From assembly GCA_008360975.2 (NCBI GenBank), contig CM039211.1, positions 4,595,522-4,659,521 on the forward strand: 64,000 bases of DNA, written 5' to 3'. Positions 1 to 27,775 of this stretch are shown here, one piece after another. The notes below the pieces were generated by a model. The model saw nothing but the letters and a program-made list of their open reading frames with translations, searched no databases and was not told where the DNA came from. The position numbers and the translations under genes are program-made. This DNA is from Lichenostomus cassidix. Lineage: Eukaryota; Chordata; Aves; Passeriformes; Meliphagidae. Each line of letters opens with the position of its first letter. Within the stretch, counting starts at the first letter, position 1.

Positions 1-586
1 CTCAAGTAGGAAGGTTAGACATGCACTGTGAGGACAGCACAAGAATTTCCCTGGTGTTAGTTTTGGTGGCTGCCTGTTGAGGAAACGCTGTTTTCTCACA
101 GGATCATGCCATTTTTGAGTTTACAGAAACACCCAGTGAGGAACTGTATGAATTTAAACTTGAATTGCACAGCACTTAAGCTCGTGTCTTCAGATCACAG
201 AGTAAGTTATAACTTTTAAGTCTTTAATCTTGTAATGAAACCTTAGGCTGAAGGCAAACTGTAAGAGGCATGGCAGGGGAAAGATGAGCATGCAGGTTCT
301 AAATTGCATTCCAGCAAATCTTACTAGTAAAGTAATTCTGCCTACAAAAATTAGCTGTAACTCATTCCTCATGTTATCTGCTCCCTCTGATGTTTCCAGA
401 GAAAGATGACATCAGGTGTGCCCAGGTGTGCCTTGATCTTGTAAGAGTGACAGAGTCATGAACTTCCAGAGTCTGTCCTCAGTTTTTGTTAGGACAGCCA
501 AGGATTTCAGGTGTGAAATGTCCAAGTGAAATCAGTTACAACTGTTGTAGCTCCAGACTTCACCATGTCCTGGTTTGGCATTGGAG

Positions 587-755
587 GGACAATTAAAGCT
601 CACCCAGTGCCACCCCTGCCCTGGCAGGGACACCTTGCACTGTCCCAGGCTGCTCCAAGCCCCAGTGTCCAGCCTGGCCTGGAACACTTGCAGGGATCCA
701 GGGGCAGCCACAGCTTCTCTGTCACCCTGTGCCAGGGCCTGCCCACCCTCACAGG
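587..755 (-). mobile_element. CR1 LINE 3'-end fragment
   Basis: Read on the minus strand, this gives the characteristic end of the avian CR1 3' UTR: a 'gcttggagcagcctgggaca' type stretch, 'ggtgtccctgcc', then 'gctttaattgtcc'. It is 5'-truncated, as CR1 insertions usually are. It is about 97% identical over some 165 bp to the plus-strand copy at 27568-27735, so both belong to one fairly young subfamily. Confidence 0.85.
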
Positions 756-1849
756 CAATATTTTCTTCATAACATATCATCCAATGTGCCCACTTTTGTC
801 TTGTAATGGCAAATTCCTGCCCGGTAGTCACCTTGCATGAACTGCCTAATGGAGCACAGGTGGACTTTGATGGATTTGAGCTTTGATGGAGCTTGACCTG
901 GGAGACTATTTCTGCTGATCCTTAGTTGCTTTGTCAAGAGCATTACAGAGGTGCTTGTAGCATGGCACATGGCTCTTGGAGCATCTAATCAAGTAAATTT
1001 CAAAGGTTTGTAGACAATCAGTGTCTATCAGGAAAGAGTTGTTTTGGCAGAAAAGGGTTTCAGCAGTGCAGTACTTGTGGCATGGGGAAAATAAATATGA
1101 GAAACAAGAAATACCATTTTATGTCAAGAGTTAGTGCACTAAGCCAGCTTTTGAACCTTTAGTATTTCCTTGTTGAATCATTATCAGAATGCTTTTCTTT
1201 CTTTGTTTGGGCACACAGCCATTCAGGTTGTTTATTTCCTGCTGCAGCCAGTCGCCTGAGCATATCCTCTGGGAGCAGTGCAGCTGCCTTTCAGCTTCCC
1301 CTGAAGGCACTGAAGGGCACAGACACTCCTCCCACACCTCAACCCCAGGATGCACTCCACTCAGAGGAGAATGCACTCCAAGCAAACAGAAAACTGTCCT
1401 GAGGATTGTCATGAGGGAGTACAACTGAGCAAAGAGTTACTAGGTATGTCACTGTCCAAGTTTAATTTAAAATATTAATTAGCAATGTGGAATGAAAAAT
1501 GAAAATACACCATTCATATGAGGCAGCTGGGTTATTGTTGCTGGCTGTATAGAGGTCATGGAGAGAGAGAAAGATGACAGAAGTGGAAAACGTCAGTCAC
1601 AAATAGCAACGTTTTGCAAAGTAAGCCATGTGAGCAAAAGTATTTTGATTGTAAAGGACATGCTTGGAAGCCAGCAATACAGAGAATGCCACAGTTGTAG
1701 CATAGCAGGCAGTAAGTCAGACCAGGCTGTCCCTGTTTTGTGCAGACTTGCAGTTCCCTGACTGGCCAGAGCACAGGATGGCCAGGGAATTGCTCTGGGT
1801 TATTTGCTCATCTGCTGGCATTTTGCAGTGATTGATTCAGCCAGGGATC

Positions 1850-2175
1850 ATGCATTTGTGTAGGGTGGGGGTCTGGAGGTGCTCTGTCCCAACACACCCA
1901 ACCATCCCACCCCAGCCCCAATGCAAGCCAGCGTGGATCAGATTATTTAGAACCTTGTTCCCTGAGTTTTGGGTATCTCCAGGTCTGTTCCAACATTTCA
2001 ACACCCTCGTAGTGCAAAAGGCCTCCCTAATAAGTAACTGGAATTCCCAGAGTCCCAGCTTGAGTCTATTGTCTCCTGTCCTGTCACGCTGCATCTCCAA
2101 GGAGAGTCTTGAGCCTGGTTTCCCCTGATGCAGACAGTAGTGGACCTCACTGAGATACCTTCTTAGCCTTCTTTT
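1850..2175 (-). mobile_element. Older CR1 LINE 3'-UTR fragment
   Basis: On the minus strand it resembles the CR1 3' UTR: a segment meaning 'dropped gene copies of a LINE' with 'atgcagcgtgacaggacagg', then a region equivalent to 'gtgttgaaatgttggaacag' and a terminal 'acctccagacccccacc'. It is more diverged than the copy at 587-755, with several indels. The boundaries are approximate. Confidence 0.7.
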
Positions 2176-3490
2176 CCCAGACTGTCCCTCTGCAGAGCCC
2201 TGTGAGGTTTCCACCAGCCCACTTCCACTATGAAATGCTCTCTGAAGAGCAGCCCTGCTCTCCAGCTGGGCAGCTGCTCCCTTTTGTGTAATACTAGCAG
2301 TGGACTGGCTGACTGAGTGGTGCACCTCATCCTCCAGGTTGTTGTTATAGGCACTGAAACAGTGATCAGCTCCATACCAGCCCCTCAGGAATGCTGTGGT
2401 AAATGGCAGCCAGCTGGATGTTGTGCTGCTGCCCAACAGCAGTTTGAAAGTCAGCAGGAGAAATGCAAAATAGAGGCTAAAATCTGTGGGCATTTGGCCC
2501 ACAGTTGGATTTTATATTGAGCTGAGAGTTTTGGAGAGCTAACAGTGAAGTCTTTCCAGTTTTGCTTATTTGGCTTCTACATAAAAGCAGCAGAAGTCTC
2601 TTTCCCTCTCCCAGAATTACTATTATTAACCACCATTTGGAGGGCCAGCAGCAAAATGCTGGGGAATGTGCCTAGCATAGATGAGGAAGAAACAATAATC
2701 ACATGGAAGCTCCAGCCTGCTTCACACTCAGCAGCTCTCTTTCTGAGCCAGCACACCGTGCTGCTGATTTTCAAGAGCAGCTAATTCACCATCTAGCCCT
2801 CAATTAGCTTCCAATTGTGATTTTTAAAGTCTGTAGCCAGCTATGGGCCAGCTATCCAGCCACAGCTCTGCAGATATGACTCAACCAGGGACCTTCCTGA
2901 GAACTGGTGTTCTGGCTGTGAAACACTGACTGTGTTTCCATATGCAAAGCAGAAGCAATCAGTGGGATTGTCAGCATTTGCCGGTTTTTTCCTTTCCACC
3001 GAGCTGCTCAGCACATGGCACCATGGTGAGCATGGAGATGTCCCTCGGGGTGGCAGCACATCCTCAGGCACTTTGGGGAGTGGCAGCTGAGCCAGGCCTC
3101 GTTACCTGCAGCCTGAGAGCTGCAGGAGAAGACTGCAGCAGGCTGTGCTGGGCAGGTTTAGGTGAGATGCAGAATATCAGCAAACTGATCTGCCTGCCGG
3201 TTTTTGGGCCAGTTTGCTGGAGCCCGAGGACATAGGGCAGAAATTACTAGGGTGTTTGTAGGAGACATTATAAATATCTCCAGAAGTGCAGGTGCTGCAT
3301 AGAATTAGACATTTGTGCTTTTTGCACAGCTGAAGTAGTACTTTTCTTATCACCAACCAAGAAAGGGAAGCAGTCCCCACAAAAGAGTGTGCCAGAGTGG
3401 TTGTATGGGTGCACCTCAGTAAAGCTGCAAGCACACCAGTTTGTGCCAGTGCAGCCAGGCATGGAGGAGACCTCAGGTATCAGGTAGTGT

Positions 3491-3496
3491 TTTATT
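3491..3496 (-). promoter_or_regulatory. CKMT2: CKMT2 poly(A) signal AATAAA
   Basis: This is a canonical AATAAA on the minus strand, about 92 nt past the CKMT2 stop. A 3' UTR of roughly 110-120 nt ending near 3475 is inferred. No other canonical signal lies between it and the stop. Confidence 0.75.
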
Positions 3497-3587
3497 ACAC
3501 AATGCTTTTATACAGAGATGTAAAGGGGTGCCTTTCCTCTAGAATGGCAGCCCCCTTTACCATCAGTTGCAGCCATCAGCAGCAACT

Positions 3588-17860
<14,273 letters not shown>

Positions 17861-20800
17861 TCCTCTCTGCAAGGGAGCACAGCAGGGTCAGCACAGCACC
17901 ACCCAGCAGCACGGAAAATCCACCTGCTAAGAGGCTTCCACTCGCCTGGTGTGCTCACAGAAATTGGGAATTTACATGCATGGTTTGCTTGTGTAAATTC
18001 AGTTCTGCTGGGACTGCCTGGGGTCTAAGCCTGGGCAAGGAAATGGCACCTTCTGTGGAAGGCAATGCATGTGTTTTCCTACAAAAAACAGGTTTTGATT
18101 AGAATTGCTGGTGACTGTGAGGCCCTCAGGAAGATATGACTCCTGTCCAAATAAAGGACAATTCTATGCATCTAAATTCTGATTTGTGTAAATGACAGAA
18201 GTTTTTCCTTCAAACCGGACTTTGGTAAATCACCTTTGGAAAATGTGCATGGAGGATGTACAAAACACGTGACATTTCCTCCAGGATCTGCTGTTTCAGC
18301 TGTGTTACCAAAAGTTTTTTCAAATGTGATTGTTTATGCAATCCCTTCACTATTCTTTTGGAGGTTATACTAAACTCATCAAAGCATTTGATTTTGTTTT
18401 TATGGAGGAAAGAGTTCTAATTCACAATAGTTTTCTTGTAGATCTGGGTTAGGTAGACCCAAACCCTTTAGTTCTTTGTCTTTCTCACTCTTGTCCAAAG
18501 ATAGATGAAATGTTGGATCTTTATTTTCTCAATTGGTAAAAAGCTTTTCTATGCTTGCATGTTTTTATGTTTCAATCCAGTATCTTCTTTCTATGTCAGT
18601 CACATCTGAGGAGCACAGATGTTTTCTGACTTTGGAGTCATTTGTTTCATGTCCTCCACTGTGCTTCAGCAATATTTTACCAGAATATTTTCATTCTATC
18701 TCCTCCATGTCTTTGAAACACAACATGACATCATTTCCAGAGAAAGATGCTGACTGTTTGACAGAAATTTCTGGTTTTTTTCACTGAAAGATTCTCCTTA
18801 AACCTCGTAATTCATTTAGTTGAGCTGCAGGACAGGCTCTTGTGACTGCAACAGGATTTGTCCCTCCCAAAATGCAGTAAAAGTGGGTTTAACTGTAAAT
18901 AAAAATCAAGTAAGAGGTTTCTGATGGAGATTTTTCGGATGATTTCTTTTCTGTGTGTTTAGCAGATGGTTCTTGTGCCTTTTCACAGTATAGCACCCTC
19001 ATCCTACACTCTGGAAATATTTCCTTATGACTAATCTGCACAGAACTATTGTTGTTACACCTAGACGTCTGTGAAACTCCATGTGTATTTTCACAACAGC
19101 TTTGAGACAATATATATAATATATTTATAGTGCTTATTCACCATCACAGGGAATTGGCTGGCAGTCAGAAACCTGTCCTGGAAACTCTCAGCCACATCAC
19201 AATCCCACTGCAGATGATGATATTATGACTTAAACAAACCCCAGGCACTCATCAGCATCCCCACCAGCCTGGATTTTTTGGGAGTTCTGAACGCTGTGTT
19301 GTTTTAAGGGACAAATATGGTCTGTAGATCTGATCAAATAGGAAAGGTTTCCCTGACCCTCAGGCAGGCTCTGCTTTACCTGACAGACACTTCTCTGGCA
19401 GCTCTGAGAAGCTTCCCACACTGGAGATGCCACAGACTGCGCAGGTTGTCTACCTAAAAAAATATAAACCACAGTAAAACAGGGGGTTTTACCTATTTTT
19501 TTTTAAAAATGGTGCTTAGCTACACACCTCTCCTTGCACTGGAAGGTACAACCTTCTGACTGGAGTATGGAATTCTGATTATTTGTGACCCTCAAATGCA
19601 AGGAGTCCAGGGGAACATGCAAATTAGAATTTCATATGAGAAGAAAAACATCATCTGGAGCGATGTGGTAAAGTGAGCGCAATCCTTCTGATCCAAGTTC
19701 TGTGACTCTTAATTCAATGACAGCTTTGGCCACACGGGTGGGCTCTAGTCCTGCATATAAAAATGTCCTGCAGCACATGCTGTGCAACCAAAACAGCACA
19801 GACAGGTCAAAAACCTAGTGCACGAGTTCAGCAAACAGAGTTTTTACATAATGAGGGCACAGAATTAATCAGAAACTTTATTTGAAAGGAAACTATATCA
19901 TTTGAGGAGGTTTTTTTACCCCTTCAAAAGATAGCATGATTTTTAAATACTGCTTTGCTTCAAAACAAACATTTTTAAATATTCATTTGGAAAGAGTCTG
20001 AATGCAATGGCCACAAACTAAGAAAAGATCCTCATCAAAGCTTTTTGTCTAGTCTGACCTCAAATCATTAGCAGACTCAGCTGCTTTTTTCCCCACAGAA
20101 ATTGTCAACCTGCCATTGCAGTGGGTTTGCACCATCATTCCCTGTGAATAAAGGAGTATATTTTTCCTAGGAGCACTTTACAGAATTACTCTGCTGTGAT
20201 TCAGGTTTCACCACAGACTGTCTTTAAGCCTCCACTGCAAAGATTTCTCTTTCATCAGGGTAATTGAACCACTGCACAGCCTAAGAATTGAAAGTGCAGG
20301 TTTTTCTTTTGTAGGAGTTTCCTGAGTGTCTCTCCTTGTGCTCACAACAGAAAATCCATTTTCTCGTGGGTGAATGTGGTGCTGCCATAGTGCATTCTCA
20401 GTTCCATACGCCCCCACCTAATAACCCACTCTTTTTTCATGTCTCTACATCAGCTTCTCATCAAAGTTTCCAATGTACAAATCATGTTCTGTCTCTGCCC
20501 TGAGCTCTCTCCCTTTTGTGGGATCTCAGCACCCTCACAACCCCAGAGCAGTGCTTGGAGCCAGCAGGGAAACACCAGAGCATCTCTGTGCTGGGCAGCC
20601 CTGGAGAGCAGAGCAGCCCTGTGGCCACAGCTGTGGTCACTGCAGGCCAGTGGTGGCCCCTGGGAGACCAGGGGACTCCTCACTCAGCAGGGAATTATTG
20701 CCAGCACAGACACAGATTCTGCTCTGGATCACATTCTGGGTTGGGTTGTCTGCCAATCTATCAGTCTCTTTTTTTTTTCTTTTTTTTTTTTTTTTAATTA

Positions 20801-21421
20801 CTACTTTCTTTTCCCTTTTAAAATGAAATGCTTCCTCATCACCAAAAGTGTTTTCTCCTCTGCTGTGGGATTCTGAAGGCACTGAAAAGATATACTTAAA
20901 GGGCTCCTGGTTGTGATTTATCAATTTCTACTTAAATTTTTATCTGTGGTAAGAGGTTCCTTAACAGCACCAGTGTTCCACAAGTTTCCAGTTCTTTCAG
21001 TCCATCACAAGCTACATGAGAATTTGGGCTTATTTTAGACAGGATTAGCTGCATCTGAACTTGCACTGATTTTTAGTTTTTCATTTGTCCAAGAGAGGTC
21101 TGATTTCTGTGTGATTAGACACAACACCTTTTTTGGGGTATAAGCCTTCATGATTCTAATTTTTTAGATTTTAACAAGGTTTTTAGGATTCCTGGCACGA
21201 AACCTCATTCATGTATCACTCAGATAATGCTCTGTAGCAGTAAAACTGTTTTTTCACAATGTAATTGAATAATTGCTGGTTAGGATGTCACAGATGGCCC
21301 TGGGCCAGGGAGTGGAGCACAGCTCAGTGTCTCAGAAAGCCCTGTGCAGTTTTACTCCCAAGGTCACCTGTGCTTGTGCCACCACTGAGAGAAGTCACAA
21401 ACAGCCCTGAGCAGGGCGTTA

Positions 21422-21510
21422 ATCCAGGGGAAAATGGTAAAAAGTGGGGGTTTTATCCAGGGGAAAACCAGTCAGAAATAGGTGTTCTATCCAGGGAGAA
21501 CCTAGTGGTT
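21422..21510. repeat. Three-copy 33/34-bp tandem repeat
   Basis: Units starting atccaggg at 21422, 21455 and 21489 are spaced by 33 and 34 bp, with drift in the 3' half of each unit. A small G-rich minisatellite. Confidence 0.7.
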
Positions 21511-23584
21511 CCTGGGGGTCTCCAGGGGGGCCCAAGGGAAGGGTCTGGGGGAGTTGCAGGTGCTCCCTGGGAGTTTCTCCTTCAGGTTCCTCCCGTTTTT
21601 CCAGGACTGAGCTCCCTTTGACCTCCCCAGAGATGCAGAAGGCACAAATGCTGCTGCACAGAGGAGGAGCACAGGGCAGTTGTCCCACAAACACCCTCCC
21701 TGCACCACATTCCCTCCCCTAAGGAGCAGTTTGGGTTCACTGCAATCCTCCTGCAGGGTGATGCTTGCAGGGCTCAGGAGTGAATGCAGCACCAACCCAG
21801 AGCCACAGCCAGTCCAGCAGGTGTCCTCCAGGGTCTGCAAAACAAGGGATCCTCATTCCACACTCCCTGTTCTCACTCCCTTGGCCATAAAGGGTGAGCC
21901 ACTGCAGAATCAAACCTTTTCCCAGGGCAGAATTCCCATGTGCCATGGCCAGGGAATCAGCACAAGGTGCCCAAAAGGTCACAGCCTTGGAGGTCACAGC
22001 CCCTCTGGCTCTGCTCTGCCCCAGGCTGTGCTCAGCTACCTGCAGCACCACTGCCAGGAGGGTATCCTGGGTTTTAAACTGTATTTTCTTATCTGCACCA
22101 CCTGCCATGCACAGGAAATGGAGATAAAACCAGCAGCAAGGTTTAAAAAAAGTCACTACAGCAAACGTGGTGCAGAGCAGCCCAAAGGATTGCAGTGATC
22201 ACTTCAGGTGGAAGAGCTCCTTGTAACCACAGATTGACCCCCAGGAACCTGACAACTCCACAACTACTTCTAATATTTAAAAATAATTTTAAAAACAAAA
22301 TGAAAAATGTTTTTTCTATTAATTCTTCACTTCCTTGAACTTCTCTCAAAGAGGAAGTTTCCAGCTGCATCTTTCCCTGGGTGCATTTGAACACAGGTAT
22401 TGGTTATCCAATATTTCACACTTGCCAGGGAAGGAAGGAAGGCACAAGGGTTACAGTGACATTTCCAGAAATAGAACGAGATTAAATGTTTGAGCCATGT
22501 CATGGGTGGTATTAATTGCCACACCATGTGATCCTGAGTGACATTTTGGAGGAATGGCAGAGTCCCAGCTCAGGTTCCCACGGCTCAGCCCCACAGGGAA
22601 TGTGTGCAGCTCTGACCCCCAAAGATCTGTGGCCAAAGGCTCCCTGCTCAGAGCTGCTCCTGCCCGCGGGGAGGGACAGGCAGCCTGGCCTTTTGTGTGA
22701 GAAGGAATTCCTCTAAGCCATCCTCAGCTCGAGCTAAAGCCCTCAGAGGGCAGTGGAAAGTTTTGCCTGCCCACCCATGGAAGGTTCTGGAGCCTCAGAA
22801 ACATCTGCAGTAGCTGTCACGAGTCACTGCAGCCTGAGGGGCCATTTTTAGACACTCAGAAATCAGTTTACATTGCTCTTGCTTTGCTGCTTCACCCTAC
22901 AGCTCAGAGAACAGCACACACACTAAAACATCCCTTCTCATCAAGCAGTATTGGTGATTTTTTTCAGTTTCTCATCGCCCACCCTCAGCATCACTCAAAA
23001 GCTTTTGACTCATCTGGGTTTTGAGGCACAGACTCCAAAGTGCAGGAACAGCACCAATGATGCAGACATCATCCTGACCATGCCTTAATCACAGCGTGGA
23101 ACATCTCTACCGAAAATATCAACCACATTTCAGTTTCTTCCTCCTTGCAATTCCAGAGGACAGTGAATGGTTATAAAAATTTATTAATTTGGAAAAAAAA
23201 ATTCCCAAACTGTGGACCTGTGACCAGATCCATATGAGTAGAGAAGACACAGTAACTCTTCACAGATCAGACAACAACCCCTTGGTACCACCATGATTTT
23301 TGATTTCTGTCAGCTGAAGGTCTGGCTGGTCAGACCCGACCAGGTGAGACCCAGAAGCCCAAAATCTCCTGCCAAAGCCCAGCCAAGGTGCAGGCACTGC
23401 TCACCCTTCTGAGCCAATCTGGTGCTATTTTGCAGTATAAACCTCTCATCTTCGCAGAGCAGAGAGCTACAATCAAAATCACAAAAAACTCATGTAATTG
23501 GAGATATTTTATCTGAAATTCTAACACATCTGAAAAGAGTCTTATTTTTCTCTTACTAAAATTGTTAGTCAAGGGCCAGCATTA

Positions 23585-23650
23585 AAGGCTGGACTTTATG
23601 ACCCTAGAGGTCTTTCCCAAACCTTAATAATCCTGTGATTCCATGCTTTG
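23585..23650 (+). mobile_element. Short CR1 LINE tail
   Basis: A diverged version of the CR1 terminus: a 'ggctggactttatgacc' type stretch, 'gaggtctttcccaaacc', then 'cctgtgattccatg', ending in the CR1-type ATTC-rich octamer. Severely 5'-truncated. Confidence 0.75.
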
Positions 23651-26370
23651 AAGCAGCTGCACAGGGGGGTCTGGCACATACTTTCCAAGTACTTACACAA
23701 GTGAATAACTTGTAACCAAATTAACATATATAATAACCCCATCCTGTGGTGCTTTGAATCTGATTTTACTAACCCTTACATTTGAAATGCTATGGCTTGG
23801 GGCTAGAAAAGCAATCCATGTGCAGTTACACTGACCTTGGAGCTGGAGGTAGGAGCGTCCTGCTGCCTGCAGCGAGCCCAGAGTGAAAGGGGAGCAGGAG
23901 GCTGGGCACTGACAGCAGCCCAGGAAACCTGAGATGGGCAAAAGGAGGTGAGGGAAACGAAAATGATTGCTGCAGGGGCAGTCCTGCCCCGCTGGGTTAC
24001 GTGAGTGGCATTTGCCAGAGCAGGGGTGCCCTTGAGGACGTCAGCAGGATGTGGCAGCAGCAGGGTGACAGCAACTCCATCTCTCCAGCTCCTCTGGAGT
24101 GCAAAGCCTCATGTCAGCAATGGCTGGGCAGATGGACACAGGCAGGGAAAGGCTGCTCCTCCCACAGGGACACAGCTAGGGACAGCAGAGACAGAAAGGT
24201 CAACTCCAGAGAGACACCCAGAGCAGGGCAATTCCATAATTCCACCCCCACACATCCCAGGTGCAGATGGGTCAGGGCAGGAATGGGACCCAGGACGAGC
24301 TGAGATCACAGTGAGGGATTTTGGCCTTTTTGGTCCCCTTTACTTTTTAATTCAGGACATTAATTCTTGACTGTTTGTAAGGCACAGGGGCCCAGAAACA
24401 GGAAATGTAAGGGGAGGCCTCGGAAGCTTCACATTCAGAATTACTGTTATTGCATTACTATATTGCATTTGGAATTGCTGTATCACTGTAGCTACACAGC
24501 AGTAAATTACAGTAAGCAATAACACACAATGGTTGGGAAGCATGAAAGAATTATCAATTTCATTCACCTGGCTCTGCTCCCACCAGAGCTGAGCATGGGT
24601 CAAGGCTGACAGAGTAGCACAGAGGCCACCACTGGGCAGCTCTTAAAAGAATAACTCATAAGAATCCTTTTCCCGTCGTACATTTAGTATTATTTCAATT
24701 TTACACAGCAATTCACTCAACCCACATTTCAGATTTTTGGAACTTTACAAAACACAGACATGTCTTGCTTCTTTGGGCCAATGAGAGCCTTGCAAACCCA
24801 CCACAGCTAAAACCAAACCAGCCCTTCAAGATCAATCCATCTCTTTACCCCTCTCTTTACCACACCAGTTTTTATCAACCCAATGTGGTGTTCCTGGTGT
24901 TGGTGGAGAAAGAAATTCAACTGTGGATCTCTTGAGGTAACATGAATAAGGAAATATGGGCACAACAAATCCATGGCTCATGGTGGAGGCACACACCTAA
25001 TTTCACATTTTTTACCAAAGGCAGCTTTTTTCATAAAGGGCTTGAACAGAGCAGGACTTCACCTGGAAGCAGGTGAAGCCCTGAGGTACCTGGCTGGGTC
25101 ATACAGAGGTTCAAGCTGTTTGCCAGCCAAGAGCCTATGACAACAGAAGATGCCAACAAACCCCAGGCTGTGAATTCACAGCACAAATGTCTGGAAAACA
25201 CTGTTAGCAAGGTCCCTAATGATTCCTGCAGAATATATCATTAATACTTTTAAAAAAACATTTGGCTTTACTACTGTCTTGTGGTCTACTTTGTAAGAAA
25301 CTCAGGTACTGCAACCGATGGTGTGCCAAGAATCATCCATAAATAACACCCTATTCTTATCTCTACCATAATTATCTAACAATTAAAATGCTGTCATGGC
25401 TTCTGTGCAGTAGCTGAGTGTTCATCCAGCTGCAGTGCACACCAATGCCATCTGCCCTGCTCAGGGAGTTCAGCTGAATCCATCAGCTGGAGTTTGTTGT
25501 GGGAGCTGCTAGACAGGGGAGTCACCTGCAAGGGCCAGACAAAGGTCATTGTGCTTTGTGGGAGAGCATTTCTGATTGGCACAATTATGTAAAAGAAAAT
25601 TTATTTGAAGTCAAGTAAATTTCCACATGTGGGACATAATTTATTAGCCATCAGAGGAGTCAGGACAGAAGTGCTGAGCTGTTCTCAAGAGCTCTGAGTG
25701 TGGAATCAGGGGCTGCAGGGTGCTGTGTGTGTCCTGAGGAGCTTTGCAAGGACACAGACCAGAGTCTGGCCTGCTGCTGAAGCCAGAGCCCTGCTAATTA
25801 CAGCAGCAAACAGACACTGCACACAATGTCCCTATAAACTAGAGGCTGGACGTCCCCTGGTGCCGTGGCAATTCCTGGTTTTCAAGTTCCATGGGTCTGC
25901 AATTCCTGGGATTCAGAATGGGGCAGTGAAGCACAGCAGACACAGCTGATGCCAAGGGGTTACCCTGACCTCGCACTGAGAATTCCTGATGGATTCCAGT
26001 GGATGCTCAATATCCACTTACAGTGCAGAGTCCAAGGGCTCAGACTGGGAGCAAATCCCTTCCTGAGGATCCTGCAGGGCTGTGGAGGCAAATCAAGGAG
26101 CTGCTGTGAGCCATGGGCACTCACTGGCCATGGGCACAGAACAGACATCCTGCACTTGCAGTTCCTCCAGAGAAAGGCTCTGCAAGGTGCTAATGCTTCT
26201 CCACTAAATAAAGAGCTCAACGAGACCCAACCAATGCTTTAAAAATAACCCCAGCTATTTTAAGTTATTAAAGTTGCTCTTCATAGGACATCCATCACAG
26301 GGTAGAGGAAAGGCATCCTATAATTAGCAGTGTGTTTTCTGGCTAAAGGGAGGAGAAAAGGTTGCAAAAG

Positions 26371-26650
26371 TGGGTTTTCTTTGGTTTTTTTTTATTGGGG
26401 GGGTTGGTTTTGTTTTGGGGGTTTTTTTGTTTCTTTGGCTGGTTGGGTTTTGGGATCTGGGTTTTTCTGTTTGCTTTGGGGGGTTTGGTTTTTTTTGGTT
26501 GGTTGGCTTTTGTTTGGGATTTTTTTTATTTGTTTGTTTGCTTTGTTTTGGGTTTTGTGGGTGGTTTTGTTAGTTTTTGTTTTGGTTTGGTTTGTTTTTT
26601 GTTCTGTTGGGGTTTTTTGTTTGGTTTGTTTTTGTTTGGGTTTTTTTTTT
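26371..26650. repeat. G/T-rich low-complexity tract, about 280 bp
   Basis: Runs of T alternate with runs of two to seven G (GGTTTT, TTTGGG units). The Gly/Phe/Trp/Val-rich and Thr/Lys/Pro/Asn-rich frames here are artefacts. The plus strand has many G-runs and could form G-quadruplexes. Confidence 0.95.
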
Positions 26651-27567
26651 GCCAGCTGCATTGCAGACACAAGTGAATCAATGTTGAGGTGGTGATTGTC
26701 ATGGAGTTCAAACCAGCAAGGAGTGGAGGATCCCAGCTGACAAACATTCAGGTATCTTGAACTCTGGACACCTTCTCTCTTTCCGTCATGGAAACTCCAG
26801 GAGGAATGGTTAGAGAAGGAAAAAAGTGCTCTTTTTTCCCGTAGCTTTCCCACTGGATGTGAAATTTTAGCAACAAACAAAATGGAATAAAAAGTACTGG
26901 TAAGACTTTGTGTCTTCTCTGTCTGAAAAAGTTACTGGTTTTGCTCTACATGAAACATGTGAAGGATCTAGACATGATTTGTACTTATTGCCCCCAATCT
27001 GTACAAACACAGAACTTCTGGGAAGGGTAGAGTGAGAGAAGACAATTCTTAGCAACAATTCTGTCAGTGTTCCTGGCCCATCCACCTGCTCCAAAGAGTG
27101 TCACACAGGGGAGGTGCCACCTCTCAGAAAACAAACTGGAAATGATTTCTGCTGGCACTGCATTTCCCTGTGCAGAGCTGGGTGCAGCAGCCAGAGAACT
27201 GCAGCAAACACCAGCCATCACTTCAGTCCTCTTTGAAAATGGAAATTTCAAGCAAAAATCTGGTCTTCTCAAATTTTACTTTTTTTGGTGCCATACAGAA
27301 ATAGGGCTAGAGCACTGGGATGTAATTTTCAAGGCATATTTCAGTCTTCACAATTCTTATTTGTTATCTTTGCATGATCAGTCAAGATAAATTTCTTCTC
27401 AGAGCTGAGGATTTTGAACAACCTGTAACAATGAGCTTCCCCTGCTTCTTTCTAGTCAACATTAAAGAGGGTTGGGTGCTCTGAGTTTTATTTGCAAATT
27501 CCAGGATGGCTTCCCACTGTCAGAGGGCAGACCTAGATGGGATATTGGGAGGGAATTGTTCCCTGGC

Positions 27568-27775
27568 AGGGTGGGCAGGCCCTGGCACAGGGTGACAGAG
27601 AAGCTGTGGCTGCCCCTGGATCCCTGCAAGTGTTCCAGGCCAGGCTGGACATTGGGGCTTGGAGCAGCCTGGGACAGTGGGAGGTGTCCCTGCCAGGGCA
27701 GGGGTGGCACTGGATGGGCTTTAATTGTCCTTTCCAGCCCAAACCATTGTGTGATTCTGGGATCCTACAATGATG
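27568..27775 (+). mobile_element. CR1 LINE 3'-end fragment
   Basis: A plus-strand CR1 3' UTR terminus: 'gcttggagcagcctgggaca', 'ggtgtccctgccagggcagg', 'gctttaattgtcc', then 'ccaaaccattgtgtgattc' at the end. It is 5'-truncated and about 97% identical to the inverted copy at 587-755. Confidence 0.88.

Larger units (their letters stand above)
1..3475. other. Region downstream of CKMT2; no gene recognised
   Basis: This intergenic DNA holds two CR1 tails (described separately). No open frame here looks like conserved protein. The long minus-strand frame at 1837-2502 runs through the CR1 3' UTR and is not a gene. Confidence 0.7.

Noticed and set aside
1837..2502. A 221-codon minus-strand open frame
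   Set aside because: Its C-terminal half is a CR1 3' UTR and no domain is recognised in the rest.
26330..26880. Gly/Phe/Trp-rich frames that look like membrane proteins, and a Lys/Thr/Asn/Pro-rich frame opposite
   Set aside because: They are translations of the G/T low-complexity tract.
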